7,626 bases of DNA from an uncultured Actinoplanes sp. (GTDB lineage: Bacteria; Actinomycetota; Actinomycetes; Mycobacteriales; Micromonosporaceae), in contig CAKUMG010000245.1 of assembly GCA_934667465.1 (NCBI GenBank), positions 1-7,626 on the forward strand, given 5' to 3'. Positions 1-5,415 of the stretch are shown piece after piece. Every line of letters begins with the position of its first letter. The first letter of the stretch is position 1. A program made the position numbers and the translations under genes. The notes beneath the pieces are model-generated. The model ran no database searches. It saw only the letters and a list, made by a program, of their open reading frames with translations, and was not told the origin of the DNA.

Positions 1-2
1 TC

Positions 3-779
3 ATCTTCCGTACCCGTGAGTTCGAGCAGATGGAGATGGAGTTCTTCGTCGCGCCGGGCACGGATGAGACCTGGCACGAGTACTGGCTCGAGCAGCGCTG
101 GAACTGGTACCGCGACCTGGGCCTGTCGGAGAGCAACCTGCGCTTCTTCGAGCACCCCAAGGAGAAGCTCAGCCACTACTCCAAGCGCACTGTCGACATC
201 GAGTACCGGTTCCAGTTCGGCGGCACCGAGTTCGCGGAGCTCGAGGGCATCGCCAACCGGACCGACTACGACCTGGCCACGCACTCGAAGCACTCCGGCG
301 TCGACCTCTCCTACTTCGACCAGGAGAAGCAGGAGCGCTGGACGCCGTACGTCATCGAGCCCGCGGCGGGCCTCACCCGTGCCGTCCTCGCGTTCCTGCT
401 CGAGGCGTACGACGAGGACGAGGCGCCCAACACCAAGGGCGGCGTCGACAAGCGCACGGTCATGCGCTTCGACCCGCGGCTCGCCCCGATAAAGGTCGCG
501 GTGCTGCCGCTCTCGCGCAACCCGGAGCTCTCCCCCAAGGCCCGCGGCCTGGCCGAGACGCTGCGCAAGCGCTGGATGGTCGAGTTCGACGACTCCCAGG
601 CGATCGGCCGGCGCTACCGCCGCCAGGACGAGATCGGCACGCCGTTCTGCGTCACCGTCGACTTCGACACCCTGACGGACGACGCGGTGACGGTCCGCGA
701 CCGCGACACGATGAAGCAGGAGCGGGTCGGGCTCGACCAGATCGAGGACTACCTGATCAAGCGGCTGCCCGGCTGCTGA
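3..779 (+). CDS. glyS: Glycine--tRNA ligase, C-terminal part (5' end outside window)
   Basis: This is the last 258 residues of a class II glycyl-tRNA synthetase of the single-chain homodimeric type (also called glyQS). The enzyme charges tRNA-Gly with glycine in the cytoplasm. The reading frame is open from base 3, so the start lies upstream of the window. Seen in the sequence: the family block [13 protein letters not shown], the class II motif 3 region (EPAAGLTR, around bases 355-380) with its conserved arginine, then the anticodon-binding domain beginning at [11 protein letters not shown] (about base 484). That domain contains the highly conserved [14 protein letters not shown] stretch (about 603-644) and VTVRDRD near the end. 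The C-terminus is at the usual place for the family, so the gene looks intact here. The stop is TGA, and a strong hairpin follows 10 bases later, so the transcript probably ends there. Identification is secure. Confidence 0.96.
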   Translation: MFRTREFEQMEMEFFVAPGTDETWHEYWLEQRWNWYRDLGLSESNLRFFEHPKEKLSHYSKRTVDIEYRFQFGGTEFAELEGIANRTDYDLATHSKHSGVDLSYFDQEKQERWTPYVIEPAAGLTRAVLAFLLEAYDEDEAPNTKGGVDKRTVMRFDPRLAPIKVAVLPLSRNPELSPKARGLAETLRKRWMVEFDDSQAIGRRYRRQDEIGTPFCVTVDFDTLTDDAVTVRDRDTMKQERVGLDQIEDYLIKRLPGC

Positions 780-789
780 GTTCTTCTTT

Positions 790-829
790 CGTACGGGCCG
801 GTCACCCTCAGGGGTGGCCGGCCCGTACG
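790..829 (+). terminator. Long hairpin terminator after glyS
   Basis: A 19-base-pair inverted repeat with a two-base loop (CA at 809-810) starts 10 bases after the glyS stop. Arms are 790-808 and 811-829. All pairs are Watson-Crick except two positions that can form G-U wobbles. No U-tract follows, which is usual for actinobacterial terminators. The stem is almost symmetric, so it could also stop transcription coming from the right. Confidence 0.8.
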
Positions 830-861
830 TTGTCCCGTCTCCCGGGTCCCCGGTTATCGCG

Positions 862-891
862 TTGACCCTCCGGGGCGCGCAGCAAGATACT
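862..891 (+). promoter_or_regulatory. Promoter of the SnoaL-like gene, probably leaderless
   Basis: TTGACC at 862-867 matches the -35 consensus at five of six positions, and GATACT at 886-891 is a fair -10. The spacer is 18 bases. A start point about seven bases after the -10 would fall at or next to the ATG at 899. No Shine-Dalgarno sequence lies in front of that ATG, which fits a leaderless mRNA, common in actinobacteria. The element assignment is seen; leaderless transcription is inferred. Confidence 0.6.
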
Positions 892-898
892 CGCGGTC

Positions 899-1330
899 AT
901 GACCAACGGCACCCGCGAGACCGTCCAGGAACTGCTCGCCCGGATTGCCGCCGGCGACCACGACCACACCGCGGCACTGTTCGCCGACCCGGTCGACTGG
1001 CAACTGGCCTGGCCCGCCGAGGGACACCCCTCGGTCCCGTGGATCCGCCCCCGCTCCCGCCAGTCCGAGGTGGCCGATCACTTCCGGACCCTGGCCGCCC
1101 ACCACGTCCCCGAGCACAACGGCACCTCGGTGAACCACCTCCTCGTCGACGGCGCGGACGCGGTCGTGCTCGGCCGGATCGCGCAGACCGTGCGGGGCGG
1201 GGACGCGTACACGTCGCCATTTGCCCTCCACCTGACCGTCTCGGACGGGCTCGTCACCCGCTTCCACCTCTACGAGGACAGCCTCACGGTGCTGCGCGCC
1301 CACTCAACCGCCGGCGCAGATCACCGGTGA
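899..1330 (+). CDS. NTF2/SnoaL-like domain protein
   Basis: This gene encodes 143 residues with the size and pattern of the NTF2-like (SnoaL / ketosteroid-isomerase-like) fold: an N-terminal helical stretch (ETVQELLARIAAGD, 7-20), a segment with FADPVDW (28-34), a mid helix (VADHFRTLAAHH), and C-terminal strands ending in LVTRFHLYEDSL. Members form a cone-shaped pocket that binds small hydrophobic molecules. Some are enzymes and many have no known substrate, so no specific reaction can be assigned. It has no signal peptide or membrane segment and should be cytoplasmic. The ATG at 899 was chosen because the promoter at 862-891 places the transcript start on it. The last 27 bases overlap the end of a convergent short ORF, and the C-terminal tail after YEDSL (LRAHSTAGADHR) may have been altered by whatever truncated that neighbour. 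Confidence 0.8.
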   Translation: MTNGTRETVQELLARIAAGDHDHTAALFADPVDWQLAWPAEGHPSVPWIRPRSRQSEVADHFRTLAAHHVPEHNGTSVNHLLVDGADAVVLGRIAQTVRGGDAYTSPFALHLTVSDGLVTRFHLYEDSLTVLRAHSTAGADHR

Positions 1331-1615
1331 GCGCCGCACCCTCCAGCACAGCCGCAACGACTCGTGCGCGAACCCGAGCACGATCGCGCCGGCCGGCTTG
1401 AACACGATGTGCCAGAAGTCGCCGGACCCGTTCTGCATCGAGGCCGCCTCCGCGCCCGGCCCCCAATCCCGGTCGTAACAGTAGTAGCGTGACTCTTCCT
1501 GTGGGCTGACGATTGCCTCGAGCCGAGCGAACGCGCGGCACCGGTCGCGCAGGGTCTCGATGTCCGGCAGGGCCCGGGCCACATCAACGGCTGTCACCCG
1601 CCCATCCCACCGCAC
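1304..1615 (-). CDS. Hypothetical protein, probably a C-terminally truncated remnant
   Basis: A 103-residue frame on the minus strand starts at GTG 1615; a second in-frame GTG at 1597, giving a start like MTAVDVARALPDIE, is equally plausible. Residues from about 8 to 83 (LPDIETLRDRCRAFARLEAI, then ESRYYCYDRDWG, ASMQNGSGDFWHIVF, GAIVLGFAHES) resemble the beginning of an uncharacterised actinobacterial protein that, as I recall it, is usually about 200 residues or more. After GFAHES the expected continuation is missing and the frame ends in an arginine-rich, unrelated-looking tail (LRLCWRVRRS...). No neighbouring frame on this strand carries an obvious continuation, so a deletion fits better than a simple frameshift. 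The region has AT-richer codons and some TAT/TGT codons, unlike its neighbours. The function is unknown. It may be a pseudogene. Confidence 0.5.
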   Translation of the reverse strand: MRWDGRVTAVDVARALPDIETLRDRCRAFARLEAIVSPQEESRYYCYDRDWGPGAEAASMQNGSGDFWHIVFKPAGAIVLGFAHESLRLCWRVRRSPVICAGG

Positions 1616-1734
1616 GACGGTGCCTACGTCCCCTGCGGGGGCCTGGGGGTGGTCACACCCGAGTAACGGTTAGGCAACCGGCCCGGCACGTCGGGCGGAC
1701 GGCCGGTGCTATCAAGCGAAACATAAGAACGCCC

Positions 1735-1763
1735 TTGCACTTGCTTCGTTCGAAGATGACACT
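1735..1763 (+). promoter_or_regulatory. Candidate promoter and operator of the HTH/PIN module
   Basis: A weak -35-like TTGCAC (1735-1740) and a weak -10-like GACACT (1758-1763) are 17 bases apart. Between them lies the inverted repeat CTTCG-TT-CGAAG (1744-1755), and the half-site CTTCG recurs 31 bases downstream at 1775-1779, about three helical turns away. A palindrome between -35 and -10 suits an autorepressed toxin-antitoxin promoter. The repeats are seen; promoter and operator roles are inferred, and both hexamers are poor matches. Confidence 0.35.
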
Positions 1764-1792
1764 GAAACAGCAGTCTTCGAGTGGAGGTCCCC

Positions 1793-2248
1793 ATGAGCGC
1801 AGCAGTGTCGATCTCGTCGAGTCCGGTGGTGCCGCCCGAGGGCGAGAAGCGCCGGGCCATCGCCGACGTCGAGCGCTTCCTGTCTCAGCGCCCGCACGAT
1901 GGCCAGGTCCGCCTCGTCGCCGACGGGGTGGAAGTCGTGATGCCGCCCTTACTGACCGACGTGCTGGGCCAACTCGCCGCCATCCTCGGACGCGGAGACG
2001 GCATCGTGGTGTCACCCGTCACCCCGGAGCTGTCCACCACCGAGGCGGCCCGGATGCTTCGCATGTCGCGGCCGACGCTGGTGCGACTCCTCGACACCGG
2101 CGAGATTCCGTCGCGCAAGGTGGGCACACACAGGCGGATCGCCACCAGCGAGATCCTCACCTACAGGCAGAAGATGATCAAGGAACAGCTCGGGGCCTAC
2201 GAGGACCTGATGCGCCACCTGGACGACGAAGGGATCACAGAGGGATAG
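1793..2248 (+). CDS. Excisionase-family HTH protein, probable antitoxin of a PIN toxin
   Basis: A 151-residue protein. The ATG at 1793 is preferred over an in-frame GTG at 1781 because a clear GGAGG (1783-1787) sits five bases before it. Residues 80-126 form a MerR/excisionase-type winged-helix DNA-binding domain: LSTTEAARMLRMSRPTLVRLL, then GEIPSRKVGTHRRI and a closing helix. The first 75 residues are a separate region with a helix (RRAIADVERFLSQ) and a predicted strand-helix part (VRLVADGVEVVMPPLLTDVL). The C-terminus is charged and helical (EQLGAYEDLMRHLDDEG) and could contact the partner. The PIN-domain gene starts 25 bases after the stop, which is the classic antitoxin-toxin order. The expected role is to neutralise the toxin and repress the shared promoter. 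The DNA-binding domain is secure; the antitoxin role is inferred from context. Confidence 0.87.
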   Translation: MSAAVSISSSPVVPPEGEKRRAIADVERFLSQRPHDGQVRLVADGVEVVMPPLLTDVLGQLAAILGRGDGIVVSPVTPELSTTEAARMLRMSRPTLVRLLDTGEIPSRKVGTHRRIATSEILTYRQKMIKEQLGAYEDLMRHLDDEGITEG

Positions 2249-2273
2249 TCGCACGTCAAGATCCACGAGTATT

Positions 2274-2942
2274 GTGGCGCCGTGTTCCCACCACCTCCTC
2301 TGGTCTTTCCTCGACGCAAACGTGCTCTTCTCCCGGACTCTGCGGGACTGGATCTGTCTGCTGTGTCTCGAAGGGAAGCGGACCGCGTACGACGTGCGGT
2401 GGAGCGAAGACGTCCTGACCGAGTGGATCTATCGGATGCGGCGACGGAATCCGGCCCTCGGCGATGCGGCGGTCGGGGGGTCGCGGCGCAGGTTGATGGC
2501 CGCCTTCCCCGGCGCACTGATCATTGGGTACGAGCCGCTGTCCGTACCGGCGGTGGCTGACCCCGATGATCGGCACGTCCTGGCGGCTGCGGTGCACGGC
2601 GAAGTCGATCTGATCATCACCGAGGACCGCAAGGCGCGGTTCGAGATGGTGGTGCCGGAGGGAATCGCAGTCGTGTCCGCCGACGAGTTTCTGATGCGGG
2701 TGGCCGATGCCCACCCGGAACTGGTGCCGCTCGCCCTCGAACGCCAGCTGGAGCACTTCCAGCGAGCGGTGGGCGGATCGGAGTGGCGAACCGCCTACGA
2801 CCTCGCGGACCGGCTGATCAAGTCCGGGGCGCCGACATTCGCCCGGCATCTGGCCGGCATGCTCAATCTCCTCGGGGCCGCCTCGTCCGATCTCCGAGAT
2901 CAGAGCGGGTTCACCCGAAGGCGCTCGTGGAGAGCTGACTGA
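2274..2942 (+). CDS. PIN-domain protein, probable toxin (VapC-like ribonuclease)
   Basis: This gene encodes a 222-residue protein whose first 140 or so residues form a PIN nuclease domain. The metal-binding acidic residues are visible: D14 in FLDANVLFS, E50 in the helix SEDVLTEWIYRM, D96/D98/D99 in ADPDDRHVLAAA, and D118 in LIITEDRKARF. PIN toxins of toxin-antitoxin systems cut RNA, often tRNA or rRNA, with Mg2+ or Mn2+. The GTG start at 2274 has no good ribosome-binding site and lies 25 bases after the HTH gene, which suggests translational coupling. The protein is longer than a typical VapC of about 130 residues: residues 145-222 are an extra helical region (LVPLALERQLEHFQRAV, YDLADRLIKSGAPTFARHLAGML) with a basic tail. 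Toxin function is inferred from the domain plus the upstream HTH partner. Confidence 0.85.
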   Translation: MAPCSHHLLWSFLDANVLFSRTLRDWICLLCLEGKRTAYDVRWSEDVLTEWIYRMRRRNPALGDAAVGGSRRRLMAAFPGALIIGYEPLSVPAVADPDDRHVLAAAVHGEVDLIITEDRKARFEMVVPEGIAVVSADEFLMRVADAHPELVPLALERQLEHFQRAVGGSEWRTAYDLADRLIKSGAPTFARHLAGMLNLLGAASSDLRDQSGFTRRRSWRAD

Positions 2943-3075
2943 AGAGCCGGCCCGGAGTCACCGCGCCGAGAGGCTCGGCACGGCGGAGACGGCGCTCGAT
3001 CCCGGTACGGCGGGGGTCGCGCGGATCGGGTGAGCGGCGAACCGGAGCCGGCGGGGGCCGGAGGGTGACACACGG
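2943..3075. other. Intergenic stretch between the PIN gene and the DUF6328 gene
   Basis: This is a GC-rich spacer between convergent genes. The only structure seen is a small hairpin, GCCGAG/CTCGGC (2965-2979, loop AGG), 23 bases after the PIN gene stop. It is a weak terminator candidate for the toxin-antitoxin transcript. No reading frame here has coding character. Confidence 0.3.
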
Positions 3076-3106
3076 CCGCGCCGCCGCTGGGTCAGCGGCG
3101 GCGCGG
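3076..3106 (-). terminator. Perfect 14-bp hairpin after the DUF6328 gene
   Basis: A perfect inverted repeat with arms 3076-3089 and 3093-3106 and a three-base loop lies 17 bases past the stop of the minus-strand gene. The stem is almost all G/C and has no U-tract, like many actinobacterial terminators. It lies between convergent genes and could serve both directions. Confidence 0.7.
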
Positions 3107-3123
3107 GCAAGGCGGTGCGGAGG

Positions 3124-3669
3124 TCAGACGCGGGACGGGACGTTCGGTTCCGCGGCCTGCTCGGCGTACTCCTCGTCGTCTTCCTCCTCGTCGTCGTCCA
3201 TCCAGTTGCGACGGGCGAACGGGATGGCGGCCCAGAAGGTCAGGAAGAAGGCCGCGGTGATGCCGGTCAGGATGACCGCCGCCCAGATGTTGAACAGGTA
3301 GTCGGTGATCAGCAGGACGCAGCTGACCATCGCGACCAGCATGAAGGCCAGCCCGCCGGTGGCCATCTTGTGCGCGTAGCGGACCAGTTCCGGCTTGCGG
3401 CCCTGGCGGAACAGCGCGCGGTGGAACGCGACCGGCGAGATGATCATTGCGGTGGCGAAGGCCGCGGCGACCAGGGCGACCAGGTAGGTGTCGCGCTGGA
3501 AGTCGGTGGTGTTGCCGAAGCCGTTGCTGAAGGGAAGCGTCAGCAGGAAGGCGAAGAGGATCTGGATGCCGGTCTGGGCGACGCGCAGTTCCTGCAGCAG
3601 GTCCGCGAAGTTGCGGTCCCAGCGCTGCTTCTCCGTCTCGCGTTTGTTCCGGCGCTTCTCGGTGGCCAT
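3124..3669 (-). CDS. DUF6328 family membrane protein
   Basis: A 181-residue membrane protein. The charged N-terminus (residues 1-20) leads into the family signature NFADLLQELRVAQTGIQILFAF (20-41), then four hydrophobic helices at about 34-47, 62-82, 103-122 and 128-150. Between helices two and three is the conserved cytoplasmic-type loop PVAFHRALFRQGRKPELVR (79-97). The C-terminus is strongly acidic (DDDEEEDDEEY, 158-168). These features match the actinobacterial DUF6328 family, whose function is unknown. The ATG at 3669 has a good GAGGAG eight bases upstream. The gene follows the hydrolase gene on the same strand, but the 87-base gap and its own ribosome-binding site leave open whether the two are cotranscribed. 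A minus-strand -10-like CATACAT lies near 3740, without a convincing -35. Confidence 0.87.
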   Translation of the reverse strand: MATEKRRNKRETEKQRWDRNFADLLQELRVAQTGIQILFAFLLTLPFSNGFGNTTDFQRDTYLVALVAAAFATAMIISPVAFHRALFRQGRKPELVRYAHKMATGGLAFMLVAMVSCVLLITDYLFNIWAAVILTGITAAFFLTFWAAIPFARRNWMDDDEEEDDEEYAEQAAEPNVPSRV

Positions 3670-3756
3670 GTCTCGGTCTCCTCAGCGACATGTGGGGGTG
3701 GCGCACCGATTGCCCTACCGCTCGGAACGCCAAACTCCCATGTATGGATGCCCAGC

Positions 3757-4572
3757 TCAGGCCGTCATCCGGGCGAGTGCCACCTCGGCGAGCGCGTGCG
3801 GGGCGTCCTCCGGGATCCAGTGGCTGATGCCGCGCAGGGTGACCTGGCGGTAGTCCGCGCCGACCCAGTTGCCGGTCGCCGCGACGGCTTCGCGGCCGAT
3901 CGCACCGTCGGCGTCGCTCCACACGTAGGTGGTCGGCACGGTCACGGTGCCGGTGCTCGCGAGGGTGCGGCCGGAGCGGGCGCGGTACCAGTTCAGGGCG
4001 GCGGTGAGGCGCTCGGGCTCGGCCATCGCGCGGGAGTAGAGCGACGCCCGGGCCCCGAGGGGACGCATCAGGCGCCGGAGGACCGCGCCGTCGCGGGCCA
4101 GCAGGAGCCGTTCGGCGTACGAGGCCTTGAAGACCTTCTGGTACGCGAAGCGGGCGCGCTGGGACGGCTGGTTGGCCAGGGCGACGGTGAGCGCGCGCGG
4201 GTGCGGGATCGAGACGGCGGTGAGCGTACGCACGCGGTCCGGGTGCCCGGCGGCGAGCAACCAGGCGACGATCGCGCCCCAGTCGTGGCCCAGCACGTGC
4301 GCCTGCTCCACGCCGAGCGCGTCGAGGACGGCCACCGCATCGGCGACCAGCTCGGCCATCTCGTACGCCGCGACCCCGTCGGGGCGGGCGCCGGGCGAGT
4401 AACCGCGTTGATCCACGGCGTACGTGCGGAGTCCTGCCTCGTGCAGCGTGGGCCGGATCAGGTCGAACTCGCGGTGGTCCTGCGGGAAGCCGTGCAGCAG
4501 CAGGACCGGGACGCCCTCCTCGGGCCCGCCGGCCGACACGTCGAAGGTCAGGCCTCTGGCTTTGATCTCCAT
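3757..4572 (-). CDS. Alpha/beta hydrolase, epoxide hydrolase-like
   Basis: A 271-residue alpha/beta hydrolase. The oxyanion-hole motif HGFPQ is at 27-31. The nucleophile elbow reads GHDWG (95-99), so the nucleophile is Asp97, not the serine of esterases. This is the hallmark of epoxide hydrolases and haloalkane or haloacid dehalogenases. The acid is probably Asp222 (WSDAD, 218-222) and the catalytic histidine His251 (GISHWIPEDAP). A cap domain lies between, with ALNWYRA at 192-198; Tyr196 is a candidate for the epoxide-activating tyrosine. This favours an epoxide hydrolase over a dehalogenase, but the substrate is unknown. It has no signal peptide, so it is cytoplasmic. The ATG at 4572 is chosen because GGAGGG lies five bases upstream; the frame stays open further upstream through the riboswitch region but that part is not coding. 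It is divergent from the thiamine operon. Confidence 0.87.
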   Translation of the reverse strand: MEIKARGLTFDVSAGGPEEGVPVLLLHGFPQDHREFDLIRPTLHEAGLRTYAVDQRGYSPGARPDGVAAYEMAELVADAVAVLDALGVEQAHVLGHDWGAIVAWLLAAGHPDRVRTLTAVSIPHPRALTVALANQPSQRARFAYQKVFKASYAERLLLARDGAVLRRLMRPLGARASLYSRAMAEPERLTAALNWYRARSGRTLASTGTVTVPTTYVWSDADGAIGREAVAATGNWVGADYRQVTLRGISHWIPEDAPHALAEVALARMTA

Positions 4573-4645
4573 GTGATCCCTCCGACTCTGTGCGCGACGA
4601 CCGCGTGGTGTTAGCGTCATCGAAACACACGTAGTGAAAGTTTTT
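4573..4645. promoter_or_regulatory. Divergent promoter region between the hydrolase and the thiamine operon
   Basis: This 73-base stretch must hold the promoter of the riboswitch operon and probably that of the hydrolase. On the plus strand TAGTGA (4632-4637) is a possible -10 just before the aptamer. On the minus strand TAACAC (near 4606-4611) is a possible -10 for the hydrolase. Neither has a convincing -35, so exact elements are not called. Confidence 0.35.
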
Positions 4646-4733
<88 letters not shown>

Positions 4734-4744
4734 TCCTCTCCAGC

Positions 4745-4779
4745 CGCGCCGTGTCCGGGTTCCGCCCGGTCACGGCGTG
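4745..4779 (+). promoter_or_regulatory. Hairpin between aptamer and ykoE, possible expression platform
   Basis: A 15-pair stem with one T-T mismatch and one G-T wobble and loop TTCCG runs from 4745 to 4779 (core arms GCCGTG...CCGGG and CCCGG...CACGGC). It lies directly after the aptamer. It could be a terminator without a U-tract or a spacer helix that positions the next hairpin. Structure is seen; role is inferred. Confidence 0.5.
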
Positions 4780-4783
4780 CGTC

Positions 4784-4810
4784 TCCTCCCGATCCCCGGG
4801 AGGGAATTTC
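4784..4810 (+). promoter_or_regulatory. Ribosome-binding-site sequestering hairpin of ykoE
   Basis: The strong Shine-Dalgarno GGGAGGG (4798-4804) lies six bases before the GTG start at 4811. It can pair fully with CCTCCC (4785-4790) around a seven-base loop, which would block ribosome access. GGGAG at 4724-4728 in the aptamer could instead pair with CTCCC (4786-4790) and free the site. This is a plausible translational switch: TPP holds 4724-4728 within the aptamer, so the sequestering hairpin forms. The pairings are seen; the mechanism is inferred. Confidence 0.6.
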
Positions 4811-5407
4811 GTGAACAGGAACACCACGGGTACGAACCGGTGGCGCACGATCGACATCGTGATCGCCTCCGTCATCGCCGTCGCGTTCGGCGTCATCTTC
4901 TGGGCGTGGAACATCGTCTGGGGTGCCACCGAGGGCGCGTTCAGCTTCTTCCCGCCGGCGCAGACGCTGCTGTACGGCGTCTGGCTGATGCCGGCCGTGC
5001 TCGCCGGGCTGATCATCCGCAAGCCGGGCGCCGCGCTCTACACCGAGACCGTGGCGGCCGTGCTCTCCGCGCTGCTCGGCGCGCAGTGGGGTGCCATGGT
5101 CATCCCGCAGGGCCTGGTGCAGGGACTCGGTGCGGAGCTGGCGTTCGCGCTGGTCGCGTACCGGTCGTTCAAGCTGCCGGTGGCGCTGCTCGCCGGGGCG
5201 CTCACCGGCCTGACCGCGGCGCTGTTCGACTTCTTCGCGTGGAACGGCGCGTACGCGCTGTGGGACTACCGCATCCCGTACGCGCTGCTCACGATCGTCA
5301 GCGCCACCGTCATCGCGGGCCTCGGCTCGTGGGCGCTGACCCGGGCGCTCGCGCCGACCGGCGTGCTCGACCGGTTCGGGGCCGGCCGCGACCGGGCCCT
5401 GGTGTAG
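4811..5407 (+). CDS. ykoE: ECF transporter substrate-binding (S) component YkoE, thiamine precursor uptake
   Basis: A 198-residue integral membrane protein of the YkoE family, the substrate-specific component of an energy-coupling-factor importer. About six hydrophobic segments are visible: IDIVIASVIAVAFGVIFWAW (13-32), the LLYGVWLMPAVLAGLII region, ETVAAVLSALLGA, LGAELAFALVAY, LPVALLAGALTGLTAALFDFF, and IPYALLTIVSATVIAGLGSWAL near the end. Family features include WGATEGAFSFFPP, a tryptophan-rich stretch after the first helix. YkoE proteins are assigned to uptake of hydroxymethylpyrimidine or a related thiamine precursor, and the TPP riboswitch directly upstream agrees with this. The GTG at 4811 is preferred because GGGAGGG lies six bases before it and everything upstream is riboswitch. 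ykoD starts eight bases after its stop. Which thiamine compound is carried cannot be read from the sequence. Confidence 0.93.
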   Translation: MNRNTTGTNRWRTIDIVIASVIAVAFGVIFWAWNIVWGATEGAFSFFPPAQTLLYGVWLMPAVLAGLIIRKPGAALYTETVAAVLSALLGAQWGAMVIPQGLVQGLGAELAFALVAYRSFKLPVALLAGALTGLTAALFDFFAWNGAYALWDYRIPYALLTIVSATVIAGLGSWALTRALAPTGVLDRFGAGRDRALV

Positions 5408-5415
5408 GCGCCACC

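Noticed and set aside
1666..1680. Small inverted repeat CGGTT/AACCG upstream of the HTH gene
   Set aside because: The arms are only five bases and lie far upstream of the likely promoter, so chance is a sufficient explanation.
2282..2560. Alternative plus-strand frame from GTG 2282 at the start of the PIN gene
   Set aside because: It lacks any domain, whereas the frame from 2274 has the full set of PIN acidic residues.
2965..2979. Six-base-pair hairpin after the PIN gene as a firm terminator
   Set aside because: Such short GC stems arise often by chance in this composition and no U-tract follows. It is mentioned only as a weak candidate.
3115..4614. A 499-residue plus-strand frame opposite the DUF6328 and hydrolase genes
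   Set aside because: It spans two unrelated real genes and their spacer, and is biased to Gly/Arg/Asp/Val as expected for an antisense shadow.
4777..5415. Upstream extension of the ykoD frame over most of ykoE, which would make a 685-residue protein
   Set aside because: The extra part is arginine/alanine-rich out-of-frame reading of ykoE. The ABC domain begins just after GTG 5416.
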